A stretch of 33,816 nt of DNA from Bacillota bacterium (GTDB lineage Bacteria; Bacillota; Clostridia; Christensenellales; UMGS416), in NCBI GenBank assembly GCA_023409755.1, contig JAEYRA010000004.1, forward strand, positions 1 to 33,816, written 5' to 3'. The number at the start of each line of letters is the position of its first letter. The first letter of the stretch is position 1. Positions 14,333-21,606 of this stretch are shown piece after piece. Made by a program: the position numbers and the translations under genes. The notes beneath the pieces are model-generated. The model was not told the DNA's origin, ran no database searches, and worked only from the letters and a program-made list of their open reading frames with translations.

Positions 14333-15250
14333 ATGGACGCGCACCAGACCCCGCCGCGCTTTGAAACGCGCGAGACGTTTACCGAAAATGGGTTCTGCAA
14401 GATTTACCAGCTGACCTCGGCGCGGCAGTCGGGCCAGCTTCTCCATTCCCATGACTACACGCAGATCTGGTACGTCGCCCGCGGCAGCTGCCACCACTGG
14501 GTGGAGGGCCGCACCCATGAGATGGCGCAGGGCGAGGCCTTTCTGCTGCCGCCGGGCATCGAGCACCGCACCACGCTGGGGGAGGATTCCGCCGTCCTCT
14601 GCTGTGAATTCTCCATGGAGCAGTGCCTGGGCGAGGGCCAGAACCCCGGGTACCAAGCGTTGCACGACACCGCACTGGGCTTCTCCTTCATGCTGCTCTT
14701 TGAGCAGCGCCGCAACGACGTGACCCCGCGCTTTGCCTTCCGCGAGGAAGCCCGCCAACGGGTGGAGCGGCTGCTGCGCGCCATGCTGGAGGAATACACC
14801 CAAAAGCCCGCCTTCCACGAAGACGCGCTGCGCGTGATGATACTGGAACTGCTGCTCGTCTTCTGCCGGGAATATGTGGAGGCACCCTCCCACGAGGCAT
14901 CCACCGCGGCATACAACCGCTGCCGCGCCCTGGTGGAGGACGCCATCCGCCACGTGGACGAGCACTACGCCGAGCCGCTGACGCTCGACGAGATGTGCCG
15001 GCTGTCCACGGTCTCCCGCACCACGTTCTGCTACCTCTTTAAGCAATTGACCCGCCAGACCTTTGTGGAGTACCTGACGGGCGTGCGGGTGGCCCGCGCC
15101 GCCCAGCTGCTGCGCCAGAGCGACCGGGCCGTCGCCGCGGTGGGCCGACAGGTCGGCTTTGCGGACCCAGCTCACTTCTCCCGCACGTTCCGGCGGACCG
15201 CCGGCATGTCCCCCCGGGCGTACCGCGTCTTGCAGCGACAGGGCAAATAG
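14333..15250 (+). CDS. AraC-family transcriptional regulator (cupin + HTH)
   Basis: A 305-residue regulator. The N-terminal cupin-like sensor (residues about 15-160) has HSHDYTQIWYV with His38 and His40 and LLPPGIEHRT. The C-terminal AraC DNA-binding domain (about 200-300) has the first helix-turn-helix at LTLDEMCRLSTVSRTTFCYLF and the second at AVAAVGRQVGFADPAHFSRTF, ending GMSPRAYR. It is transcribed away from the nag operon, which starts 222 bases to the left, so it most likely controls that operon in response to a sugar. The SD GAAGGGAG precedes the ATG, and a TATAAT promoter lies just upstream. The sensor ligand cannot be read. Confidence 0.92.
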   Translation: MDAHQTPPRFETRETFTENGFCKIYQLTSARQSGQLLHSHDYTQIWYVARGSCHHWVEGRTHEMAQGEAFLLPPGIEHRTTLGEDSAVLCCEFSMEQCLGEGQNPGYQALHDTALGFSFMLLFEQRRNDVTPRFAFREEARQRVERLLRAMLEEYTQKPAFHEDALRVMILELLLVFCREYVEAPSHEASTAAYNRCRALVEDAIRHVDEHYAEPLTLDEMCRLSTVSRTTFCYLFKQLTRQTFVEYLTGVRVARAAQLLRQSDRAVAAVGRQVGFADPAHFSRTFRRTAGMSPRAYRVLQRQGK

Positions 15251-15347
15251 GAAAGCCAAGCGCACCCAGCTGGCATAGCTTTGCGGTTTTCTTGTGCGGG
15301 TTCTGGCAGATCGGGCCGCTCCCTGCAAGGCATTGCGGATGGGGATG

Positions 15348-15356
15348 TGGTATGAT
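15348..15356 (+). promoter_or_regulatory. Extended -10 promoter of the AraC/GyrI-like gene
   Basis: TGG followed by TATGAT (15351-15356), 17 bases before the ATG. No good -35, but extended -10 promoters need little. The leader is very short, holding only the SD GAGGTGAT. Confidence 0.5.
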
Positions 15357-15373
15357 GGCCGCGAGGTGATCCC

Positions 15374-16324
15374 ATGGAATGGTTGGGCAGAATGAACGAC
15401 GCCATCGACTACCTGGAAACGCACCTGGGAGAACGGGTGAATTTTGAGGCGGCGGCGCGCATCGCCTGTTGCTCGCTCTCCCGCTTCCAACGGATGTTCG
15501 CGTTGGCAACCGATCTCTCCCCGGCGGAATACGTGCGGCGTCGCCGCATGGCCTTGGCCGGCCAGGAACTTCTCTCTACCCCCATCCGCGTGGCTGACCT
15601 GGCGGCAAAATTCGCCTACGAATCGCCGGAGGCTTTCACCCGTGCCTTTCAGGCCTATCATGGCGTCTCCCCCACCACGGCCCGCAAGTTGGGGCGCGTG
15701 ATGGATTTCCCTCGCCTGTCCTTTCGGGTTACCCAGAATGGAGGGAATCTCAACATGGGGTCGAAGCCCATCGTCCGCATTGAGGAACACCACGCCGAAA
15801 AGGTCGTGTCCTTCTTTGTCAACTGCCACGCCCCCGAGCAGGCGGCCTGGGACGCCATGCGCCAGTGGGCAGCGGCCAACCTGCCCGACTGCGCCGCACG
15901 CCAGTATGTGGGCTGCGCGCCCAAGGGGCACCACCCCGAGGGCGAGGAACACCAGCCTGAAGAGGAGATTGGAGCCCATGAGTATGTGGCGCAGATGTTC
16001 CTGTTGGAGGACGAAGGCAGGGCCCCCACCTTCTGCGGTGCCAAGGTGGAGGATGCCCCCAAGGGCCTGTATCTCATTGGCGATGTGGCGCTCAACGAGT
16101 ACAACGAGGCGGGGGACATCGACATCGGTACCTCCATGCAGACCGCCTATGGCGTGATGGCTGAATGCCTGCAGGAGATGGGCGGGTATGCCTTTGAACT
16201 GGGGCAGCGGCCCTACTGGGAGGAGCACGTGTTTCACCCCGAGTGGTTCACCGGGGAGCGGACGGGAGACCGGGGGCTGGCCGGGTTCCGCCTGTGGCTG
16301 CCCATTGGACGGACGTGGGGCTGA
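15374..16324 (+). CDS. AraC-family regulator with GyrI-like effector-binding domain
   Basis: A 316-residue protein with the DNA-binding domain first (residues 1-105: two helix-turn-helix units at FEAAARIACCSLSRFQRMF and VADLAAKFAYESPEAFTRAF, then GVSP) and a C-terminal GyrI-like/bacterial effector-binding domain (about 130-316, starting at IVRIEEHHAEKVVSFF). This layout matches Rob/SoxS-type proteins and clostridial relatives that sense hydrophobic or cationic drugs. The DNA-binding helices resemble those of Rob in position, but its regulon is unknown. The start at 15374 has GAGGTG upstream. It ends 25 bases before a bidirectional terminator shared with the convergent isomerase gene. A stand-alone gene; the preceding AraC gene ends 123 bases upstream. 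Confidence 0.9.
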   Translation: MEWLGRMNDAIDYLETHLGERVNFEAAARIACCSLSRFQRMFALATDLSPAEYVRRRRMALAGQELLSTPIRVADLAAKFAYESPEAFTRAFQAYHGVSPTTARKLGRVMDFPRLSFRVTQNGGNLNMGSKPIVRIEEHHAEKVVSFFVNCHAPEQAAWDAMRQWAAANLPDCAARQYVGCAPKGHHPEGEEHQPEEEIGAHEYVAQMFLLEDEGRAPTFCGAKVEDAPKGLYLIGDVALNEYNEAGDIDIGTSMQTAYGVMAECLQEMGGYAFELGQRPYWEEHVFHPEWFTGERTGDRGLAGFRLWLPIGRTWG

Positions 16325-16348
16325 GCGTCGACGGGCATTGCTAAAACA

Positions 16349-16381
16349 AAAGGCCCGGCTGCCAGTAGCAGCCGGGCCTTT
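16349..16381. terminator. Bidirectional terminator between convergent genes
   Basis: A perfect 14-bp stem (AAAGGCCCGGCTGC with its complement) and a five-base loop, flanked by A on the left and T on the right. It serves the AraC/GyrI-like gene (+) and the isomerase gene (-). Confidence 0.88.
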
Positions 16382-16397
16382 CCATATGCTGTTTGAG

Positions 16398-17153
16398 TTA
16401 AAGGATCGTCTCCAGGTACTTCACGCCGGCGGCGATGTCAGCGAGTTCGTTGCCGTCGCGCTCCTCGTGCTCAATGGTATACCAGGCCACGCCCAGTTCC
16501 TTACCCAGCGCGCAGATGGCCTTGAAGTCCATCGCGCCCTGGCCGATGACCTTGCCCGTGGGGTCGCCGATGGCGGTGATCTCCTTGATGTGCAGCAGCT
16601 CCAGGTGGGCGGCGCGCTTGCGCATGTAGTCGGTGGACTTGAGTTTCCCCGTCACGTCGCACCAGCAGGTGTCCAGCTCCATGCGCACGTAGCGCGGGTC
16701 CACGTGGTCAAAGAGGATGTCCAGCCCGAACTCGCCGTCGTAGGTCTCAAACTCAAAGCTGTGGTTGTGGTAGGCGAACTTCATGCCGGCGGCGGCAACC
16801 TTCTCACCGATGTGGTTGAACTTCTCCGCCGTGGCAAGCCAAGCGTCGCGGCTCTCCCACATCTCCTTGGGCAGGCCGGGGCAGATGACGTAGGGGTCAC
16901 CCAGGGCCGCGCTGTACTCAATGACCTCGGCGAGCTTGTCGTCGGTCTCCATCTGCCCCCAACCGATGTGGCTGCCGGCGGGTGAAAGCCCCAGGTCGGC
17001 CAGAACCTTCTTGAGCTCGGCGGCACTGTGGCCGAAGTACCCGGCAAACTCAATGCCCTTGACGCCGATGCCGGCGACGTCCTTCAGGGTACCGATGAGA
17101 TCCTTGTCGGTGTAATCCCGCAGGGAGTACATCTGTAAACCAATCTTCTTCAT
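16398..17153 (-). CDS. Sugar phosphate isomerase/epimerase (TIM barrel)
   Basis: A 251-residue xylose-isomerase-like TIM-barrel protein, the second in the window. It starts MKKIGLQMYSLRDYTDKDL, the usual opening of these clostridial proteins. Candidate metal ligands are the region KFAYHNHSFEFE (His-Asn-His) near residue 130, MELDTCWCDVTG (Glu, Asp) near 160, ELLHIKEI (His) near 190 and the C-terminal TIEHEE near 235. The SD GGAGG lies eight bases before the ATG. It is 23 bases downstream of the VOC gene, so the pair forms a two-gene operon ended by the strong terminator at 16349-16381. It likely isomerises a sugar or a cyclic polyol; the reaction is not known. The family call is firm. Confidence 0.87.
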   Translation of the reverse strand: MKKIGLQMYSLRDYTDKDLIGTLKDVAGIGVKGIEFAGYFGHSAAELKKVLADLGLSPAGSHIGWGQMETDDKLAEVIEYSAALGDPYVICPGLPKEMWESRDAWLATAEKFNHIGEKVAAAGMKFAYHNHSFEFETYDGEFGLDILFDHVDPRYVRMELDTCWCDVTGKLKSTDYMRKRAAHLELLHIKEITAIGDPTGKVIGQGAMDFKAICALGKELGVAWYTIEHEERDGNELADIAAGVKYLETIL

Positions 17154-17176
17154 GGTTGTGTCCTCCATCTTCGGCG

Positions 17177-17575
17177 TCACGCGCCGACGTATTCGTAGAG
17201 CTCCAGCGATTCCCCGTTTGGCCCGAGGAAAAAGAGGTTGGTGCTGCCGGTGGGGAAGAGCTTGGGCAGCACGGAGATCTTGTCCAGATCGATGTCCACA
17301 CCCTTGGCCTTGAGTTCTGCCGCGTATGTGCGCAGGTCCTCCACCTCGATGGCGATGTGGGCCACGACCCCGTCGGTGGGCCGCCCGCCTTTGTAATCGG
17401 CGGGGTTGATGAGCTCAATGATGCAGCCACCAGCGCGGATGAACCGCAGACGGGTGGCGGGCATGTCCATGCTGTAGAAGAGTTCAAACCCCATCTTGTT
17501 GCAGTAAAAGTCCAGCGAAGTGTCCAGATCGGCGGTGAACACGCCGATGTGGGCCAAGCCCTTGATGCCGGCCAT
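17177..17575 (-). CDS. VOC-family (glyoxalase-like) protein
   Basis: A 132-residue vicinal-oxygen-chelate protein, a metal-dependent fold used by lyases, isomerases and dioxygenases. Two betaalphabeta-beta-beta modules are visible: residues about 1-60 (IKGLAHIGVFTADLDTSLDF, with His9 as a likely ligand) and 70-132 (VVAHIAIEVEDLRTYAAEL, ending FFLGPNGESLELYEYV with the terminal Glu ligand). The start at 17575 has GGGAGG upstream. Next gene on the same strand is a TIM-barrel isomerase 23 bases away, so the two may act in one short pathway on a sugar or aldehyde. Methylmalonyl-CoA epimerase or lactoylglutathione lyase cannot be told from this alone. Confidence 0.88.
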   Translation of the reverse strand: MAGIKGLAHIGVFTADLDTSLDFYCNKMGFELFYSMDMPATRLRFIRAGGCIIELINPADYKGGRPTDGVVAHIAIEVEDLRTYAAELKAKGVDIDLDKISVLPKLFPTGSTNLFFLGPNGESLELYEYVGA

Positions 17576-17604
17576 AAGGCTACCTCCCAAATGTTGTTGG
17601 TTCC

Positions 17605-17610
17605 ATTATA
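17605..17610 (-). promoter_or_regulatory. -10 box of the VOC-isomerase operon
   Basis: TATAAT on the minus strand, 29 bases before the start codon at 17575, in AT-rich DNA. The -35 region is a T-run and only a poor match. Confidence 0.5.
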
Positions 17611-17668
17611 AGCCCATTGGCCCCAAGAAAAAAGCAAAACCGGCCCGAACACATCTCAGTATATACAA

Positions 17669-18121
17669 TCAATAGGACAGGTTGATGTCGTGGCGTTCCT
17701 TCATCTCGCGCACCAGGTTGTCCTTGCAGTCACAGGGGATCCAACGGCAATCGCAGATGGGGTCAGCCGCGCGGATGAGCTCCACCGCACCGGAGCGGAT
17801 GCGGTCGTACTTGTCCTTGTCCTTGCGGTACTGACGGTAGAAGAGCAGCGTGCCAAAGAGCCCCGCACCGATCATCACAAGCGGGGTTACCCACGCGCGG
17901 GAGAAGTCAAACACGTTGGCCTCGTTGACCGCCGGGTGAATGCCCGTGAGCAGGTAGAGCGTGGGCGGTGCGGCGGCCGTGATGGCCGACAGCACCCCGG
18001 CGACTCCCCACAGCCGCAGACGCCTGCGCAGGCGGATGAGCTTCTTCACCCGCCGCTGCACCGGCAGCTTCAGGCGCTTCCGCACGTCGTCCGGCCCCTC
18101 CATCACTCCCACCCCCGTCAT
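17669..18121 (-). CDS. Small membrane protein with CxCx4CxC tail
   Basis: About 150 residues, unrecognised. An Arg/Lys-rich N-terminal 38 residues precede two hydrophobic segments (about 38-59 and 77-95). Then comes a charged stretch (YRQYRKDKDKYDRIRSG) and a C-terminal ICDCRWIPCDCKDN with Cys123, 125, 130 and 132. The Cys pattern suggests a metal site or disulfides on the side of the membrane that carries the tail, probably the cytoplasm given the basic flank. Either the ATG at 18121 or one at 18103 may be the start; neither has a strong SD. It has no operon partner. The second structured element lies 54 bases upstream, so if transcribed leftward that element would be in this gene's 5' leader. 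Confidence 0.65.
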   Translation of the reverse strand: MTGVGVMEGPDDVRKRLKLPVQRRVKKLIRLRRRLRLWGVAGVLSAITAAAPPTLYLLTGIHPAVNEANVFDFSRAWVTPLVMIGAGLFGTLLFYRQYRKDKDKYDRIRSGAVELIRAADPICDCRWIPCDCKDNLVREMKERHDINLSY

Positions 18122-18174
18122 AGCACCCTATGAGTGAGGTGAGTTGAATATGTCAGCGAGCGGTCGCCCGCCTG

Positions 18175-18403
18175 CCGCAAATGCCGTTGTGGCGACATTT
18201 GCGATCTGGAGGGTTTATTCGCGCTGCACCCCATCGTTAGCCGCGCAGGTCGCCGAACGATCATGAACCGCGGCGTCATGCAGAGTTCTTAGAAGGAGTT
18301 ACGTTTCGCCTGCGGGCGGGGTTTTGCCATCTGCTTCACACCGGCGTTTGGGTTCTTCCCGCCGAATGAATCGGCGGTCGGTTCTGCGCTTCTGGTCCTG
18401 TTC
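18175..18403. ncRNA. Structured element, copy 2 (candidate non-coding RNA)
   Basis: The 299-base gap between the small membrane protein gene and the DUF2161 gene holds no other gene. Equivalent blocks to copy 1: helix I, CGCAAATG (18176-18183) with CATTTGCG (18196-18203); helix II, ATCGTT (18233-18238) with AACGAT (18256-18261) around a loop containing GCGCAGGTCGCCG; then AAGGA (18293), ACGT (18301), and the 3' hairpin CCGCCGA-ATGAA-TCGGCGG (18359-18377), GGTCGG and TGGTC. From helix II to the 3' hairpin the distance is 126 bases in both copies. Helix II here has two mismatches inside. Strand unknown. Confidence 0.6.
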
Positions 18404-18420
18404 TTTGTAACACGGAAGAA

Positions 18421-19167
18421 TCAATCCTGCCCCGGCACGCCGCCGAAGCCGTCGTCCTCCACCGGTTCGGGCAGGGCATAGAGGCCCAGCGCTGCCCGAC
18501 CGGCGTCGGTCAGGTCATAGCGGCCCTGCCCCGCTGGCTGGAACCAATGGTAGTGGTTGAGGTACATCAGGCGGTTGAGGGGGCGGCATTCCTCGCCGGG
18601 CTGCTTGAGCTCCTTGGCCGTGGAAGGCCCCCGCTCGGCGATGCCCGCGGCCAGCCGCAGCGCCGTCTCGCGGTAGGCGGTCATCAGCTTCTCACCGGTC
18701 ACACCGCCGGTATTGCGGTCGCCGCTGCGCGCATCAAACTCCCGAAGGGCAGCCCGGCGCCGCACCGCTGCCATGCCCTTGGGGCGGGAGGCCCGCTCCT
18801 CGCCGGGTGTCAGCAGTTCCTCCACCGGCTCCCGCCCGGCCTGCCGTGTCACGATGAGCAGCCCCAGGTTCTGCCGCTCCAGCAGGCGCAGCAGGGTAAG
18901 CCACCGGCGTGTTGCCATGGCCTTGGGCTTGCGCGGCACCGCCAGGTAGACGACGTCAGCCATCTTCTGCCGCTCCACCCCCTGCAGAATGAGGTCGAGA
19001 TTGAGTGTGAGCTTCATCTCCACCGCCAGCACCCGGCCCTCCCGCACGGCGAGGCCGTCGCAGTGGGCCACCTCGCCCTTCATCTGCCACCCATCCTGCT
19101 CAAAATAGGCCTTGACCGGGCCGTACAGGTCACTCTCCCGGCCAATGCCATTGCGTTCCCCCGCCAT
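18421..19167 (-). CDS. DUF2161 family protein (PD-(D/E)xK nuclease-like)
   Basis: A 248-residue protein matching the DUF2161 family, described as a putative PD-(D/E)xK-fold phosphodiesterase. Visible core: LYGPVKAYFEQDGWQMKGEV near residue 14, then CDGLAV (the Asp) and VLAVEMKLTLNLDL (ExK) near residue 48, DVVYLAVPR near 70 and LGLLIVTR near 100. These are the residues that would bind metal. The C-terminal half (MTAYRETALRLAAGIAERGPSTAKELK) looks like a helical DNA-binding extension with a winged-helix feel. The start at 19167 has GGAGGGGAG upstream, and a TATAGT extended -10 lies 24 bases before it. Divergent from the RsmC-like gene. Its biological role (repair, defence) is not established. 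Confidence 0.8.
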   Translation of the reverse strand: MAGERNGIGRESDLYGPVKAYFEQDGWQMKGEVAHCDGLAVREGRVLAVEMKLTLNLDLILQGVERQKMADVVYLAVPRKPKAMATRRWLTLLRLLERQNLGLLIVTRQAGREPVEELLTPGEERASRPKGMAAVRRRAALREFDARSGDRNTGGVTGEKLMTAYRETALRLAAGIAERGPSTAKELKQPGEECRPLNRLMYLNHYHWFQPAGQGRYDLTDAGRAALGLYALPEPVEDDGFGGVPGQD

Positions 19168-19190
19168 CGGCTCCCCTCCGTTTCCCCCAG

Positions 19191-19199
19191 ACTATACCA
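19191..19199 (-). promoter_or_regulatory. Extended -10 promoter of the DUF2161 gene
   Basis: TGG followed by TATAGT (19196-19191, minus strand), 24 bases before the start codon. It overlaps the region that drives the divergent methyltransferase gene. Confidence 0.5.
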
Positions 19200-19215
19200 C
19201 ACAACGGGCCTTTTA

Positions 19216-19224
19216 TGGTAGGAT
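19216..19224 (+). promoter_or_regulatory. Extended -10 promoter of the methyltransferase genes
   Basis: TGG followed by TAGGAT (19219-19224), 27 bases before the ATG at 19251. No clear -35. Confidence 0.4.
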
Positions 19225-19250
19225 GGGGGCAAACGACGACGGAGGACGCC

Positions 19251-19856
19251 ATGGGCGAGCAATACTTCACCAAGGACCCCACCAGTGAGAGCCGGGAGGC
19301 CGTGGCCACGTGGGAACACGGCGGCAAAACGGTGGAGTTTGTGACCGACCGGGGGGTGTTCAGCCGGGGGCATGTGGACTTTGGCAGCCGCTTGCTGGTC
19401 GCCAGCCTGCCGCCCCTCCACGGCCGGGTGCTCGATTTGGGCTGCGGCTATGGCTTTGTGGGGGTGGCTGTGGGCCTCACCCACCCCGGTGTTGCCGAGC
19501 TGGTGCTCTGCGATGTCAACGCCCGCGCGCTGGCCCTTGCACGCCGCAACGCCGCCCGCCATGGCGTGGCCGTCACCTGCCTGGAGAGCGACGGCTTTGC
19601 CGCGGTGGAGGGCACCTTTGACGCCATCCTGACGAACCCGCCGGTGCGGGCCGGCAAAGCCGTGTATTACCCCTGGTTTGCCGAGGCCGCCAGGCGGCTG
19701 CGGCCCGGCGGGGCGCTCTACCTGGTGCTGCAACGCAAGCAGGGGGCCCCCTCGGCCCAGAAGCATCTGGAAGGACTCTTTGCCGATGTGACCGTGCTGG
19801 AACGGGACGCCGGTTACCACATTCTGCGGGCGGCCGACCCGCGGACGGAGGTGTGA
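19251..19856 (+). CDS. RsmC-like class I SAM-dependent methyltransferase
   Basis: A 201-residue methyltransferase similar to the catalytic half of RsmC (16S rRNA guanine-1207 N2-methyltransferase) and the clostridial single-domain version. SAM-binding motif I is RVLDLGCGYGFVGVAVG near residue 62. The acidic loop LVLCDVNARAL is near 86, and the N-methyltransferase catalytic motif ILTNPPVRAGK near residue 125 points to a nucleic acid base as target. The N-terminal YFTKDPTSESR is typical. The start at 19251 has GGAGG nine bases upstream. Stop and next start are one base apart (TGAGATG), so it is translationally coupled to the Rsm22-like gene. rRNA as substrate is inferred from family. Confidence 0.88.
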   Translation: MGEQYFTKDPTSESREAVATWEHGGKTVEFVTDRGVFSRGHVDFGSRLLVASLPPLHGRVLDLGCGYGFVGVAVGLTHPGVAELVLCDVNARALALARRNAARHGVAVTCLESDGFAAVEGTFDAILTNPPVRAGKAVYYPWFAEAARRLRPGGALYLVLQRKQGAPSAQKHLEGLFADVTVLERDAGYHILRAADPRTEV

Positions 19857-19857
19857 G

Positions 19858-20835
19858 ATGGAGCTGCCCCACGCGCTTCGTGCCGCGATCGAAGAGGAAT
19901 TGACCGCCCTGCCGCCGGCCACGGTGGCACGGCTCTCGGAGGGACTCTCCGCCCGCTACCGGGGGGAGGAGCGCCGTGGCCAGAGCCTGCTGACCGGCCC
20001 GGGTGACGCGGCGGCCTATGCCGTCACCCGGCTGCCTGCCACCCATGGGGCCATCGGCGCGGCGCTGGCGGCGGCGGGTGACGCCCTGCCGGGCTGGACG
20101 CCCGCTACAGTGCTGGACGTGGGCGCAGGCCCGGGTACGGCGGCCTGGGCTGCGGCGAGCCGCTGGCCTGCAGTAAGCCAGGTGACCCACCTCGAGCGCG
20201 AACCGGCAATGATTGCCCTGGGGCAACGGCTGGAGCAACGGGCCGCCGCGCCCTGGCAGGCCCGCTGGCTCATTGCCGACGCCACTGGCCCCTGGGAGGT
20301 GCCTCCCCACGACCTGACACTGTGCTGCTACATGCTGGGGGAAGTGGCAGCGGAGAAGCGCGCGGCGCTGGTGGAGCGCCTGTGGCAGGCCACCGCGGGC
20401 CTGCTGGTGCTGGTGGAACCCGGCACGCCGGCTGGCTTTGCGGTGGTGCGCGCGGCACGCACGCAGCTCCTGGCTCTGGGGGCACCGATGGCGGCCCCCT
20501 GCCCCGGCCCGGTACCCTGCCCGATGGAGGGGGACAACTGGTGCCACTTCAGCCAGCGGGTGGCCCGCACCCGCCTGCACCGGCAGGCCAAGGGCGGCGA
20601 GCTGGCCTACGAGGACGAAAAATACAGCTATGTGGCCTTCACCCGCCTGCCGGCCCAGCCCACACCGGCCCGGGTGCTGCGCCATCCCCTCGTGCGCAAA
20701 GGGCATTTGCAGCTCACCCTGTGCACGGCCCAAGGCGAAAAAAACACCACCGTCACCCGCAGCCAGGGCGAGCGCTACCGTGCCGCCAAGGACCTGCGGT
20801 GGGGGGATGGGTTTGGGTGGCAAGAGGAGGAATGA
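19858..20835 (+). CDS. Rsm22-like methyltransferase (small-subunit ribosomal family)
   Basis: A 325-residue protein of the Rsm22 family, known from the mitochondrial ribosome small subunit and found widely in bacteria. The SAM motif is TVLDVGAGPGTAAWAA near residue 85. The family signature CPMEGDNWCHFSQRVARTRLHR near residue 222 contains Cys and His residues that, together with an upstream PCP, are thought to bind metal in the family. The N-terminal segment (ELPHALRAAIEEELTALPP...LSARYR) is a helical region typical for the group. GGAGG precedes the ATG at 19858. It overlaps functionally with the RsmC-like gene before it and a third methyltransferase after it. Bacterial function is not established; a role in ribosome maturation is inferred. 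Confidence 0.88.
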   Translation: MELPHALRAAIEEELTALPPATVARLSEGLSARYRGEERRGQSLLTGPGDAAAYAVTRLPATHGAIGAALAAAGDALPGWTPATVLDVGAGPGTAAWAAASRWPAVSQVTHLEREPAMIALGQRLEQRAAAPWQARWLIADATGPWEVPPHDLTLCCYMLGEVAAEKRAALVERLWQATAGLLVLVEPGTPAGFAVVRAARTQLLALGAPMAAPCPGPVPCPMEGDNWCHFSQRVARTRLHRQAKGGELAYEDEKYSYVAFTRLPAQPTPARVLRHPLVRKGHLQLTLCTAQGEKNTTVTRSQGERYRAAKDLRWGDGFGWQEEE

Positions 20836-20838
20836 CCG

Positions 20839-21603
20839 ATGAACGAATCCCATGAGAGGTACACCGACGTCAACGCCCGCATCATCGACGGCTGGGTGGC
20901 AGAAGGCTGGGAGTGGGGCATGCCGCTGAGCCACGAAGCCTATGAACAGGCAAAGGCGGGCAACTGGGAGGTGGTGCTGACCCCCACCCGCCCGGTGCCC
21001 CGGGCATGGTTCCCGCCCCTTGCCGGCGCGCGGATACTGGGCCTGGCCAGCGGCGGCGGGCAGCAGATGCCGGTCTTCGCGGCGGCCGGCGCGGTCTGCA
21101 CGGTGCTCGACTATTCCCCCCGGCAGCTGGAGAGCGAACGCCTGGTGGCCGAGCGCGAGGGCTATGCCATTGACATCGTGCGGGCGGACATGACGAAAAA
21201 ACTGCCCTTTGAAGAGGACAGCTTCGACGTCATTTTTCACCCGGTGTCCAACTGCTACATTGAGGACGTCCAACATGTGTGGAACGAATGCTTCCGGGTA
21301 CTAAAACCCGGCGGTGTGCTGCTGGCCGGTATGGACAACGGCATTCATTTCCTCTTTGACGAGGAGGAGGAGCCGCTGGTGCTTGTGAACAAACTGCCCT
21401 TCAACCCCCTGCAGGACGAGGCGCTCCTTCAAAAGTGCATGGAACTGGACATCGGTGTCCAGTTCAGCCACACGCTGGAAGAGCAGATTGGCGGTCAGCT
21501 TCGGGCGGGGTTCCGGCTCACCGATCTCCTGGAAGACCGGGACAACGGCCCATTGGGCCAGTACATCCCCCTGTACCTTGCCACGCGGGCGGTCAAACCC
21601 TAA
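20839..21603 (+). CDS. Class I SAM-dependent methyltransferase (Methyltransf_11 type)
   Basis: A 254-residue methyltransferase common in clostridia and lactobacilli. N-terminal NARIIDGWVAEGWEWGMPLSHEAY, SAM motif ARILGLASGGGQQMPVFAAAG near residue 65 (the GGGQQ form is typical for this group), acidic residue in CTVLDYSPRQLE near 88, DMTKKLPFEEDSFDVIFHPVSNCYIED near 115, and LKPGGVLLAGMDNG near 155. The substrate is unknown (small molecule, sugar, or ribosomal target). It starts three bases after the Rsm22-like stop with GAGGAGG upstream. It ends three bases before the convergent ppk1 stop, with no room for a terminator between them. Confidence 0.87.
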   Translation: MNESHERYTDVNARIIDGWVAEGWEWGMPLSHEAYEQAKAGNWEVVLTPTRPVPRAWFPPLAGARILGLASGGGQQMPVFAAAGAVCTVLDYSPRQLESERLVAEREGYAIDIVRADMTKKLPFEEDSFDVIFHPVSNCYIEDVQHVWNECFRVLKPGGVLLAGMDNGIHFLFDEEEEPLVLVNKLPFNPLQDEALLQKCMELDIGVQFSHTLEEQIGGQLRAGFRLTDLLEDRDNGPLGQYIPLYLATRAVKP

Positions 21604-21606
21604 GGC

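Noticed and set aside
15251..15300. Terminator after the first AraC gene
   Set aside because: AAAGC and GCTTT arms are too short and interrupted; no clear T-run hairpin.
14291..16237. Minus-strand open frame of 648 codons
   Set aside because: Antisense to both AraC-type genes, which have clear domains, SDs and promoters.
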